This document shows positions 1 to 6,819 of a stretch of 23,317 bases of DNA, piece by piece (the stretch's first letter is position 1; every line of letters begins with the position of its first letter). Both the position numbers and the translations under genes were made by a program. The DNA is from Phycisphaera sp. (GTDB taxonomy: Bacteria; Planctomycetota; Phycisphaerae; Phycisphaerales; Phycisphaeraceae). The stretch spans positions 1 to 23,317 of the forward strand of contig JARFRI010000074.1 of NCBI GenBank assembly GCA_029287335.1. The letters run 5' to 3'. Below the pieces are notes generated by a model. That model was not told where the DNA came from. It saw nothing but the letters and a program-made list of their open reading frames with translations, and ran no database searches.

Positions 1-552
1 GCCCTTCTCGACTTCGCCGATGACTTCGGGGTTGGTCTGCTCCATGTTCGCGACGCGCTTAACGACTTCGATCTGCTTAGGCCCGGGCAGGCCGGACAGG
101 ATCTCCGACGCCTTGTGAAACGCGAGGTGCGAGACGATCAACGCGATCGTCTGCGGGTGCTCATCTTGGATAAATGTCAACAGGTTCTGCGACTCGGCTT
201 TCTGCAAAAAAGCGAACGGCGTCTTACGGACCTGCTGGCTGATCTGCTGCAGAATCCGCTCGGCATCGCCCGCGGGCAACGACTGGAACAACAGCGAACG
301 AGCGTACTCTAAACCACCCTCACGGGCCCAACTGTGCGCGACCGCGAGGTCGTAGAACTCTTGGAGAATTTTGTCGCGGAGCTGCGGCGGAACGCCACCG
401 GTCGATGCGAGCTCTCGGGTGATCTCTTCGACCGTCCGCTCGGACATCTGCTTCAATAACAGCGTCGCAGCGTCTTGCTCTAGCGCAAGCATCAGGATGG
501 CCGCTTTCTGCGTACCGGTCAACTCTTCTGCTGCTGTGGTTGGATGGCTCAT
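1..552 (-). CDS. fliG: Flagellar motor switch protein FliG, N-terminal part (cut by contig end)
   Basis: Only the first 184 codons are present; the frame is still open at base 1. FliG sits on the cytoplasmic face of the MS ring, binds the FliF tail through its N-terminal domain, and couples stator torque to rotation through its C-terminal domain, which is missing here. The translation starts MSHPTTAAEELTGTQKAAIL, matching the usual FliG opening (LTGxQKAAILL), and later reads LLTFIQDEHPQTIALIVSHL, the conserved middle-domain signature. The ATG at 552 is chosen because the FliG consensus begins about a dozen residues after it. No clear Shine-Dalgarno site precedes it. The gene starts 31 bases after the fliF stop and is last in the visible flgB-flgC-fliE-fliF-fliG series, so co-transcription is likely. 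Confidence 0.95.
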   Translation of the reverse strand, partial: MSHPTTAAEELTGTQKAAILMLALEQDAATLLLKQMSERTVEEITRELASTGGVPPQLRDKILQEFYDLAVAHSWAREGGLEYARSLLFQSLPAGDAERILQQISQQVRKTPFAFLQKAESQNLLTFIQDEHPQTIALIVSHLAFHKASEILSGLPGPKQIEVVKRVANMEQTNPEVIGEVEKG

Positions 553-583
553 ACTTGATTCGTCTTAGCCTGTTTCGGTTCGC

Positions 584-2227
584 TTAGTTTTGGTCGTCCG
601 TGACCCATTTCGTCAACAGGCCACCGGCCTCTTCGGGGTTGGCACGAACAAGATCGCTGATCTGATCCGCAATCTGTCGGGCACGTAATTCATCTTCATC
701 CAGTTCAACACCCGCCAGCGTGTTGCCCATCTCATCCACTTCACCCATCAGGTCATCATCGGTCGGCAGCGTCGGCGGCACGCCCGCGAGTTCCTCAATG
801 GTTGGCATTTCTTCCTTGCGCGTCGCTCGGCGGACCATGTAGAACATCAAACCGAACGACATCAGCGCCAGCCCGCCCAGGATCCCGTACTCGGCCATGC
901 CCGATGACACCACCGAACCCAACCCGCCGCTCACACCTGCAACCGCTGGCTCAAGGTAAGCCTGGTCGTAGACCATCTCCACACTGATCTGCCCCGGCTG
1001 CATCTGTTCGTCACTGGACACGATCTGCGGCTGCACGACCTTGGCGATCTTCTCTTCTTCCTTCGCAATGATCGGCTGAAGATCCTCATCGCTTGGCGCA
1101 TCACCCTCAGGGTTCTGAGCCTTGAAGATGCGAACGTAGTAGCTGCGCGGCACGACAACCGACACGTTGATCTTGCGGATCATGTTGCCGGCCAGCGTTT
1201 GCAGGGAGTCCTTGGTCAGTAGCGGCGAGTTGAACTGCTCCGTCGTCCGACTGGTGGTCTGTTCGGTACCGCTGCCACCCCCGCCATCGATCGAGCTGCC
1301 GACGTTGGGGCGGATACCAGGCTCGCCGGCATTGGAAACATTCCTCGAAGAGGTCTCTTCCGTCTCCGACAGCGCGATCGGTTCTTTGCCGTATTCCCGC
1401 GATTGAATCTGCTCACGCACGACCTGACTAGTCACGATCTTGACCGCGACCATCACGCCTTCCCACGAGCGGAGCACCTGCTCGATTTTCTGCTTATGCA
1501 ATCGTTCGTTGGCCAGCGTCGCTTCGACATTGGCGATCGCGTCAACTTCGTCGGCGTCGGCGGCAGTGAAGCTACGGCTGTTGGTTGTGTCTGAAATCGT
1601 GACGAACTGTTCCTGTAGGCCCGCGACGGCCGAGGACACCATGTGGATCATCGTGTCGGCCATCTGCCGAGAGACCTTGCTACCCGAACGCATCGTGACC
1701 ATGACGCTGGCGGACGGATCGACGTGAGTGACGCCGAAGCCGTTGGCCTCGGGCTTATCGAGGATGACCGACGCCGACTCGACGTTCGGAAAACTGCCGA
1801 TGACTGCGGAGAGAAAATGGCCCTTGGCCAATAGGTACTTGCGGTTCTTGTCGGTGCTGCTGTCCATCCAGCTTGTGCCGTCTTTGGACAGGATCTGATC
1901 AAACGCGGAGTATGCATTGGGGTTGAGACGACCGCCCCGGCCCAGAGAACCGACCGCCTTGTGCAGGTCATCTTTTGCGACCAGCAATTCGCCCCCAATG
2001 ACTTTCGTCGTGATGCCGTCGGCCTCAAGAATGGTGACGGCTTCGGCGGTCGTGCCTGTCGTGATGCCGTCAACGGGCACCATGTCGGCCGAGCCGCCCC
2101 AGTAAACCAGCATGCTGCCGACCAGCAGCATAATGACCACCAACGAACCGATGAGCCAGCGCGTCGCAAAGCTCATCCCGTTGAGTTGGGACTGGATCTG
2201 TGTCAGGTTTCGTTTAAGGAATTCCAT
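584..2227 (-). CDS. fliF: Flagellar MS-ring protein FliF
   Basis: FliF forms the MS ring in the inner membrane, the base of the flagellum and housing of the export gate. The 547-residue length is normal. A first membrane helix lies near residues 25-43 and a second near 447-465. Between them is the large periplasmic ring-building region with a Gly/Ser-rich low-complexity stretch near residues 310-330. The cytoplasmic tail ends with ELRARQIADQISDLVRANPE followed by an acidic end, the segment that docks on FliG. The ATG at 2227 is well supported by a GGAGG Shine-Dalgarno site six bases upstream (2234-2238 on the plus strand), one of the few strong ones in the window. A palindromic element separates it from fliE, and fliG follows after 31 bases. 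Confidence 0.97.
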   Translation of the reverse strand: MEFLKRNLTQIQSQLNGMSFATRWLIGSLVVIMLLVGSMLVYWGGSADMVPVDGITTGTTAEAVTILEADGITTKVIGGELLVAKDDLHKAVGSLGRGGRLNPNAYSAFDQILSKDGTSWMDSSTDKNRKYLLAKGHFLSAVIGSFPNVESASVILDKPEANGFGVTHVDPSASVMVTMRSGSKVSRQMADTMIHMVSSAVAGLQEQFVTISDTTNSRSFTAADADEVDAIANVEATLANERLHKQKIEQVLRSWEGVMVAVKIVTSQVVREQIQSREYGKEPIALSETEETSSRNVSNAGEPGIRPNVGSSIDGGGGSGTEQTTSRTTEQFNSPLLTKDSLQTLAGNMIRKINVSVVVPRSYYVRIFKAQNPEGDAPSDEDLQPIIAKEEEKIAKVVQPQIVSSDEQMQPGQISVEMVYDQAYLEPAVAGVSGGLGSVVSSGMAEYGILGGLALMSFGLMFYMVRRATRKEEMPTIEELAGVPPTLPTDDDLMGEVDEMGNTLAGVELDEDELRARQIADQISDLVRANPEEAGGLLTKWVTDDQN

Positions 2228-2265
2228 GCTCGGCCTCCATGCCGTAGGCGGTTTTGCCGCTAAGT

Positions 2266-2332
2266 CTTGAGGCTTGTGTCGTGAGGCTTGAGTTCAGAGC
2301 ATCCTGCTCAAGTCTCAAGCCGCAAGCCTCAC
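2266..2332. repeat. Palindromic repeat element between fliE and fliF
   Basis: The unit GAGGCTTG occurs twice on the plus strand (in CTTGAGGCTTG near 2266-2276 and GTGAGGCTTG at 2281-2290), then in inverted form as CTCAAG and CTCAAGC at 2307-2320 and CAAGCCTCAC at 2323-2332. The outer pair 2281-2290 / 2323-2332 is a perfect 10-bp inverted repeat. In the fliE-fliF transcript it would fold into a hairpin. There is no U tract, so it does not look like an intrinsic terminator. It resembles short intergenic palindromes scattered through many bacterial genomes. Whether it is repeated elsewhere cannot be seen from one window. Confidence 0.7.
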
Positions 2333-2339
2333 ACCTTGA

Positions 2340-2648
2340 TTACACCCGAATCTGCTTGACCTCTTCGTAAGCGTCCATCAGCTTGTTGCGCACCTGCAGC
2401 AACATCTCGAAAGCGACATCAGCCTTGGCCTTGGCGTTGAACACGGTCGCCGGGTCGTTGCGTTGCCCGGTTGCCAGGTCGGCAATCGCGGTCTCTGCTT
2501 CTTCTTGCAGGCGATTGACTTCCTGGATGTTCTGCATGAGCACCTGCTTGAAACCTGGTCCCTCCAAAGGTTTCTGCGCACGCTCCATGCTCACGCCCTG
2601 GCCAGGGGTGATGCCTTTTGTCGGGATGAGACCCAGTGGATCGGTCAT
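2340..2648 (-). CDS. fliE: Flagellar hook-basal body protein FliE
   Basis: FliE joins the MS ring to the proximal rod and is among the first proteins exported through the flagellar type III apparatus. The 102-residue length fits the family. The diagnostic C-terminal half reads VFNAKAKADVAFEMLLQVRN followed by KLMDAYEEVKQIRV, matching the FliE pattern of an amphipathic helix plus M-x-Q-x-RNKL-x-x-AYxE. No signal peptide is visible, as expected for a type III substrate. The gene lies between flgC (44 bases upstream) and fliF (112 bases downstream, with a palindromic element in the gap), which is the common flgB-flgC-fliE-fliF order. No strong Shine-Dalgarno site precedes the ATG. Confidence 0.95.
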   Translation of the reverse strand: MTDPLGLIPTKGITPGQGVSMERAQKPLEGPGFKQVLMQNIQEVNRLQEEAETAIADLATGQRNDPATVFNAKAKADVAFEMLLQVRNKLMDAYEEVKQIRV

Positions 2649-2692
2649 AACGAGTTGCTTCTAATCGCTTGGCTAAACGCCATCGCAATAAC

Positions 2693-3094
2693 CTACGCCA
2701 GCAGGCGTAGGGATGTTTGAATCATCGACTTAGTGACCTCTGCGGCCGCAATGTTTGCTTCATAGGCACGGGACGCTTCGAGCATATTGACCTGCTCCAT
2801 CATCGGATCGACGTTCGTGGTCTTGATATACCCCTGTTCATCCGCGGCGGGGTTGGTCGGGTCGTATTTCTGTTTGAAGTTCTGATCGAGCATGATTTCT
2901 TTGACATGGACGCCGCTCGCGTTACCCGTCGAGGGGTCGCCCTGCGCGAACACGGTGATGCGGCGCTTAAACGGATTGTTCTCGCCGTTGGCGTCGAAGT
3001 GCGCGTGCTGGTTCGCGATGTTGGCCGAGATCGCCTGAGCGCGGGTGCGCTGGGCGACGAGGGCCGAGGTCGAGACGTCAAGTGCTCCAAACAT
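2693..3094 (-). CDS. flgC: Flagellar proximal rod protein FlgC
   Basis: FlgC is one of the proximal rod proteins of the flagellar axial structure. The 133-residue product begins MFGALDVSTSALVAQRTRAQ and continues AISANIANQ, the N-terminal rod/hook signature (ALxxQRxRxxxIAxNIAN). It ends DPMMEQVNMLEASRAYEANI followed by a helix of FlgC type. The central insertion is short, as usual for FlgC. FlgB and FlgC assemble together and their genes are adjacent here. The 94-base gap between them carries an inverted repeat. No clear Shine-Dalgarno site precedes the start, and the repeat reaches to within a few bases of the ATG, so it could influence translation of flgC. Confidence 0.96.
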   Translation of the reverse strand: MFGALDVSTSALVAQRTRAQAISANIANQHAHFDANGENNPFKRRITVFAQGDPSTGNASGVHVKEIMLDQNFKQKYDPTNPAADEQGYIKTTNVDPMMEQVNMLEASRAYEANIAAAEVTKSMIQTSLRLLA

Positions 3095-3101
3095 GTTCTG
3101 A

Positions 3102-3178
3102 GCTTTCAGCGATCAGCATTCGGCTATCAGCCATTTCTTATCATTGCTTTCGCCGGCTGATAGCTGACGGCCGAAAGC
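3102..3178. repeat. Inverted repeat element between flgB and flgC
   Basis: GCTATCAGCC at 3123-3132 is the exact inverse of GGCTGATAGC at 3155-3164. Outside it, GCTTTC at 3102-3107 is inverted as GAAAGC at 3173-3178. The words CAGCGATCAGC, GGCTATCAGCC and GGCTGATAGCTGAC are variants of one theme, so the element looks built from degenerate GATAGCTGA-like units. It fills most of the 94-base gap within the operon and would form an imperfect hairpin in the transcript. There is no U tract. Its sequence is unrelated to the element between fliE and fliF. Confidence 0.65.
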
Positions 3179-3188
3179 AGATCATCTT

Positions 3189-3623
3189 CTAAACACGTTC
3201 GCGGATCGCGGTCCGCAATAAGTCAAATTGGCTCTTCAAGAGCTCAACGCTGGTGCGATGGGCCAGTGCGTTTTCGACCAGGTCCTGCATCGTGCGTTCC
3301 ACATCGCGGTTGTTCTGGTCGTGGAACAGGATGTTTTCATTTAACTGCTCGGGGTGGAAGTCCATCTGACCCCGTTTCATGCGAACCTGCCGAGAACTGC
3401 CCAGCTCAAGTTCCCGCCGCATCCCATTGGGCTTGCGCGAGCGCTGATCCATTGCATCGCGGAGCTGGGACTGAAACTTAACCGGGTCCAGGTCCGTCGG
3501 CTTGTAATACGGTGTCGAGAGGTTCGCCACGTTATTCGCGATCATTTCCTGCCGAGCGCCGGTGAATTGCACCATGCGCTCCAAGACAGGCATCGATCCG
3601 TAGGTGAACATCCCCTTGATCAC
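3189..3623 (-). CDS. flgB: Flagellar proximal rod protein FlgB
   Basis: FlgB is a proximal rod component exported by the flagellar type III system. The 144-residue product has the family features: RMVQFTGARQEMIANNVANL near the N terminus (rod-protein N-terminal motif), TPYYKPTDLD shortly after, and a C-terminal helical motif, ERTMQDLVENALAHRTSVEL, followed by LLKSQFDLLRTAIRERV. The GTG start at 3623 is preferred because a GGAG Shine-Dalgarno site lies eight bases before it. The in-frame ATG at 3611 would have AAGGGG touching it, too close to act. It is the first gene of the structural series and lies about 54 bases after the start site expected from the sigma-54 promoter at 3688-3703. Confidence 0.96.
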   Translation of the reverse strand: MIKGMFTYGSMPVLERMVQFTGARQEMIANNVANLSTPYYKPTDLDPVKFQSQLRDAMDQRSRKPNGMRRELELGSSRQVRMKRGQMDFHPEQLNENILFHDQNNRDVERTMQDLVENALAHRTSVELLKSQFDLLRTAIRERV

Positions 3624-3687
3624 TTCGTCGTCTCCGTGTGATTGGGCGAAGCCGGGTCACGCCAGCAACCGCCGCCAAGGATAGGCA

Positions 3688-3703
3688 AGCAATCGTCGTA
3701 CCC
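3688..3703 (-). promoter_or_regulatory. Probable sigma-54 promoter for flgB-flgC-fliE-fliF-fliG
   Basis: Read on the minus strand the site is GGGTACGACGATTGCT. Against the sigma-54 consensus TGGCACG-N4-TTGCW it has the essential GG (-25/-24) and GC (-13/-12) at the exact 10-base spacing. Two of the twelve defined positions differ. Transcription would start near 3677, leaving a leader of about 54 bases before the flgB GTG. It lies in the 204-base gap directly after the gene for a sigma-54 activator, which is the biologically expected place. No operator for the activator was identified by eye. Confidence 0.72.
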
Positions 3704-3777
3704 CGATTCAACATGAACCGCTTCACTGCGAATACAAGCGTTCTCGCTATACGCGACCGCGCCGAATGCGCAGCCAC

Positions 3778-3794
3778 CGCGCAAGAGTTGCGCG
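3778..3794 (-). terminator. Possible hairpin after the sigma-54 activator gene
   Basis: CGCGCAA at 3778-3784 and TTGCGCG at 3788-3794 form a perfect 7-bp stem with a 3-base loop, 33 bases beyond the stop codon of the response-regulator gene. There is no U tract on the minus strand, so it is at best a weak or factor-assisted terminator, or an mRNA 3' end stabiliser. Its position separates the regulatory genes from the sigma-54 promoter of the structural genes. Confidence 0.35.
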
Positions 3795-3827
3795 ATCTCG
3801 GCAGCATCTGCGCGGTTCAAGTTCTGA

Positions 3828-5282
3828 TCAGACCGACTGAGCAACGAGATTCTGCTCCTTCCACTTCTTGAGCTTGAGACCGAGGGTGCGAACGCCGATG
3901 CCCAGCGCCTGGGCGGTGCGGGTCCGGTTGCCGCTGAATCGACCAAGGGCACGGATCACTTCTTCTCGCTCGATTTCTTCAAGCGATCGCAGCGGGCCGC
4001 CCATATCCGGCGAGGCCGAGGCCATCGGCGGCTGCAACGGCGGGCTACCCGCGAGCGTGTTCATCGAAGGCGGTGCTGCAGACTGATGCACTAGAGGCGT
4101 CGCGTTGCCGCGCGGCATCAGCCACGGCTGGATTAAGCCACCCTCAATGACCGGCCCCCGACACAACACACTCGCCCGTTCGCAGATGTTCTGCAACTCG
4201 CGAACGTTGCCCGGCCAGTGGTATTCCTTAAGAAGCGACAACGCTTCCTCATCAAACCGTTTCGCCTCGCGACCTTCGCGCTGAGCCGTCATCGATATGA
4301 AATGCTCAGCCAAGAGCGGCACATCCGCGGAACGGCTTCGCAGCGGCGGGATCGCGATCGGCAGCACATTCAATCGGTAGTACAAGTCCTGCCGGAATGA
4401 ACCATCCGCAACCGAGCGCGTCAGGTCACGATTCGTGGTCGCCACCACACGCACATCCACTTTCATGGACGTCGATGAGCCGACACGCTCAAACTGACCT
4501 TCTTGCAGCACACGCAGCAGCTTGGCCTGGAGTTGCGGGCTCACCTCGCTGATCTCGTCAAGGAGTAGTGTCCCGCCATCGGCCAACTCAAATCGGCCTT
4601 TGCGAAGCTGGTCCGCGCCGGTAAACGCGCCGCGCTCGTGGCCGAATAATTCAGACTCCAGCAGTGAACTGGACAACGCCGCACAGTTCAGGCAGAGCAT
4701 CACCTTGTCCCGGCGTTGGCTATGGGCGTGGATTGTGCGGGCAACCACTTCTTTGCCTGTGCCTGATTCGCCTTGGATGAGGACGGTGCCGGAGGACAAT
4801 GCGACCTGGCGGATCTGCGTCGCCAAGGAACGCATTGGGCCAGAACTACCTACCAGTGCCGGACCAACCACGCGATCGGCGCGATCGACTTTAAGTGCGG
4901 CATTTTCTTTACGCAGCGCACGGTGTTCGACTGCACGCTTGACGACGACGACAAGCTGATCACCTTCGAAGGGTTTTTGCACGAAATCAAACGCGCCGTG
5001 TTTCATCGCTTCGACCGCATCACCAACCGTGCCATAGGCCGTCATCAAGACAACCGGCAGATCGCTGTCCGCTTCATTGAGGTGCTGAAGCAGTTCAAGC
5101 CCGGTCATCTCCGGCATTTTCAGGTCGGTCACCACGACAGCGGGTTGATGCCGGGCGAGTTTGGCGACGGCGTCCTTGCCGTTGCTCGCAACCACGACGG
5201 TGTAGCCCGCGCGTTGCAGGGTCGCCCCCACGCTGTCGCGCATCATCTGCTTATCATCAACGACCAGAATCTTGGTACTCAT
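3828..5282 (-). CDS. FlrC/FleR-like sigma-54-dependent response regulator
   Basis: This NtrC-family activator of sigma-54 RNA polymerase is 484 residues long. The receiver domain (about 1-120) has the acidic pair D9/D10, phospho-acceptor D53 in VVVTDLKMPEMTG, T81 and K103. The AAA+ domain has Walker A GESGTGKE (171-178), the sigma-54 contact loop GAFTGA (218-223) intact, Walker B GGTLLLDE (236-243) and an arginine-finger region FRQDLYYRL near 297. A Fis-type helix-turn-helix occupies about 437-475. The start is coupled to the upstream kinase gene by an ATGA overlap, with AGGAGG just ahead. Its position between the kinase and the flagellar genes, plus a sigma-54 promoter downstream, points to control of basal-body genes as by FlrC of Vibrio or FleR of Pseudomonas. 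That assignment is inferred from context; generic annotation would be AtoC/NtrC-like. Confidence 0.93.
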   Translation of the reverse strand: MSTKILVVDDKQMMRDSVGATLQRAGYTVVVASNGKDAVAKLARHQPAVVVTDLKMPEMTGLELLQHLNEADSDLPVVLMTAYGTVGDAVEAMKHGAFDFVQKPFEGDQLVVVVKRAVEHRALRKENAALKVDRADRVVGPALVGSSGPMRSLATQIRQVALSSGTVLIQGESGTGKEVVARTIHAHSQRRDKVMLCLNCAALSSSLLESELFGHERGAFTGADQLRKGRFELADGGTLLLDEISEVSPQLQAKLLRVLQEGQFERVGSSTSMKVDVRVVATTNRDLTRSVADGSFRQDLYYRLNVLPIAIPPLRSRSADVPLLAEHFISMTAQREGREAKRFDEEALSLLKEYHWPGNVRELQNICERASVLCRGPVIEGGLIQPWLMPRGNATPLVHQSAAPPSMNTLAGSPPLQPPMASASPDMGGPLRSLEEIEREEVIRALGRFSGNRTRTAQALGIGVRTLGLKLKKWKEQNLVAQSV

Positions 5283-6223
5283 AAGGCCTCCTGCAGCACG
5301 TTTTCGGTGCCCGCGGATTGTTCTTGCTCATCGGGATCGGGCAGTGACAACGCAAAGACCGCACCACCACGCCCCGGCTCACGATGTACCGCGATCGACC
5401 CGCCATGCGCATCCGCGATGCGATGTACGATCGCCAGGCCTAGCCCGGTGCCGGTACTACGCGTTGTAAAAAACGGGTTGAAGATGCGATCCAAGCAGTC
5501 CTCCGGCACGCCCGGCCCGGTGTCAGCCACACGCATCTCCACGCCAACCTCGTCTCGTACCACATCCAACGTCAGCACACGCGGCTCGGACTCGGCCGAC
5601 ATCGCATCCACCGCGTTTCGCACGAGATTTAAGAGCGCCTGCTGAATCAAGCCCGCGTCGGCATATACCGTCAACGGATCACGGCCGAGGTCTTTACGCA
5701 CGACATGAACCTTCGCCTGATCAATCCCAGGCCCGTTCGCGGCGATCACCCGATCAAGCAGCTCCGTCGCGTTCAGCATAACCCGCTCCGGCTCGGTGCC
5801 TCGCGAAAAGCTGAGTACATCGTTGACGATGGCGCTCATGCCACGGACCGCCGAAGCGATCTTACGAACATTACCCAACGCCTCGTCGCGCGACGATAGG
5901 TTTTCATCTTGAAGGTCTTCCGCAGCCATCCCCGCGTAGAGCTGAATCGCGGCGAGCGGATTGCGGATCTCATGGGCGATGCCCGCCGCCATCTCGCCCA
6001 ATGCAGACAAGCGACGCGACCGTTGAACCTGAGCATTAGCACTGTTGAGCTCGCGTCGTAAGCGGACAACCTCGCCCTGCAATCGCTCGTGGCTGGTTTG
6101 CAGTCGTTCGGTAACCGCGCTGTACGCCTCGACGATCTGCGCGAGATCATCGAGCCGAGGATCGTCGCCGCGATTGGCTGGGACTGCGTTAATTTCGGGC
6201 TGGGCTTGCTGCGTCATCGGCAT
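5279..6223 (-). CDS. FlrB/FleS-like cytoplasmic histidine kinase
   Basis: This is the sensor kinase partner of the downstream response regulator. The 314 residues contain no membrane helix. A helical, probably coiled-coil stretch (about 30-72) leads into the HisKA domain with phospho-acceptor H84 in GEMAAGIAHEIRNPL. The ATPase domain has the N box LLNLVRNAVDAM (N203), G1 box DTGPG (234-238), F box FNPFFTT (248-254) and G2 box TGTGLGLA (257-264), all intact. Lack of membrane segments matches FlrB/FleS kinases, which sense flagellar assembly inside the cell. The gene overlaps the regulator gene by four bases (ATGA) and starts three bases after the FlgN-like gene. MTQQAQ two codons later is an alternative start. 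Confidence 0.92.
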   Translation of the reverse strand: MPMTQQAQPEINAVPANRGDDPRLDDLAQIVEAYSAVTERLQTSHERLQGEVVRLRRELNSANAQVQRSRRLSALGEMAAGIAHEIRNPLAAIQLYAGMAAEDLQDENLSSRDEALGNVRKIASAVRGMSAIVNDVLSFSRGTEPERVMLNATELLDRVIAANGPGIDQAKVHVVRKDLGRDPLTVYADAGLIQQALLNLVRNAVDAMSAESEPRVLTLDVVRDEVGVEMRVADTGPGVPEDCLDRIFNPFFTTRSTGTGLGLAIVHRIADAHGGSIAVHREPGRGGAVFALSLPDPDEQEQSAGTENVLQEAL

Positions 6224-6226
6224 CCA

Positions 6227-6700
6227 TCAACCCCGCTGCTCAGTGAACTTTGGCGATGAGACAGGTGCGGCTTTTCCGTAGGCCCCAGCGGCCGCGACGG
6301 CACCAGCCGCCTGACGGATTTGGCCACCCACTTTGTCACGAGCCGCTTCGAGATCGGCCTTGCCCTTGTCGTCGGTCGCGATGATCGACTCGAGCAGCAC
6401 ACGAACCTCTTCAACCATGCTGCGCATCTGCTCGCCCATCTCACCGGACGCCTGATCAGCGATCGCGGCGATTCTGCTTCGATATGGCGCAAGAGATGAG
6501 GATACCTGCCCCAGCCCATCGATTAGCCGCTGGCGCTGAGCTAACAGCGACAACAACTGATCCGTTTCGCCATTGGCGATCAACGCGTCCTGCTGCTCGC
6601 TGTGTGATTTGAGTTCACGATAAAGATCACGCTGCTTTTGTAAGAGCGTGAACACTTCGTTCGATTCGTCTGCTGTCGATAGGTTTGTTTGCGGTGTCAT
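6227..6700 (-). CDS. FlgN-like flagellar export chaperone
   Basis: This is a small helical protein of 157 residues, probably a type III export chaperone of the FlgN family, which holds hook-filament junction proteins FlgK and FlgL before secretion. Helical stretches such as VFTLLQKQRDLYRELKSHSE and LIANGETDQLLSLLAQRQRL match the FlgN pattern (leucine-spaced helix, then a GDxxxLxxL-like step). The C terminus is Ala/Gly-rich. The ATG at 6700 is preferred over an upstream GTG at 6742 because AGGGG lies about six bases before it. Its place directly before the two-component genes of a flagellar operon supports the role, and FlgN is also known to link export state to gene expression in enteric bacteria. 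The sequence match is modest, so the family call is partly contextual. Confidence 0.7.
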   Translation of the reverse strand: MTPQTNLSTADESNEVFTLLQKQRDLYRELKSHSEQQDALIANGETDQLLSLLAQRQRLIDGLGQVSSSLAPYRSRIAAIADQASGEMGEQMRSMVEEVRVLLESIIATDDKGKADLEAARDKVGGQIRQAAGAVAAAGAYGKAAPVSSPKFTEQRG

Positions 6701-6763
6701 CCTGACCCCTAATTGATACGTTGCGTCCTGCTTCGCGGCCACAGGTTCGTGCAGCCAATGGTT

Positions 6764-6771
6764 TTATCGGC
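6764..6771 (-). promoter_or_regulatory. Sigma-28-like -10 element GCCGATAA
   Basis: On the minus strand the octamer GCCGATAA exactly matches the -10 consensus of FliA (sigma-28) promoters, and it lies 64 bases upstream of the FlgN-like start codon. A matching -35 element (TAAA 15 bases upstream) is absent; the sequence there reads CACG. It is recorded as a candidate only. If active it would let the chaperone, kinase and regulator genes be transcribed separately from the TPR gene. Confidence 0.25.
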
Positions 6772-6780
6772 CTGTCAGGA

Positions 6781-6809
6781 TTTGCGCGTGAATTATGAGT
6801 GAGCGCAAA
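6781..6809 (-). terminator. Possible hairpin after the TPR gene
   Basis: TTTGCGC at 6781-6787 and GCGCAAA at 6803-6809 form a perfect 7-bp stem with a 15-base loop, beginning 11 bases after the stop codon of the TPR gene. On the minus strand it is not followed by a U run. It may mark partial termination between the TPR gene and the FlgN-like gene or protect a transcript end. Confidence 0.3.
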
Positions 6810-6819
6810 GACTGCGCGT

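Noticed and set aside
3740..3780. Second sigma-54-like site (TGGCTGCGCATTCGGC on the minus strand)
   Set aside because: The GG and GC pairs are one base out of register, which sigma-54 does not tolerate.
4773..5645. Plus-strand frame of 290 codons across the kinase/regulator junction
   Set aside because: It runs antisense to both intact two-component genes and has no family features.
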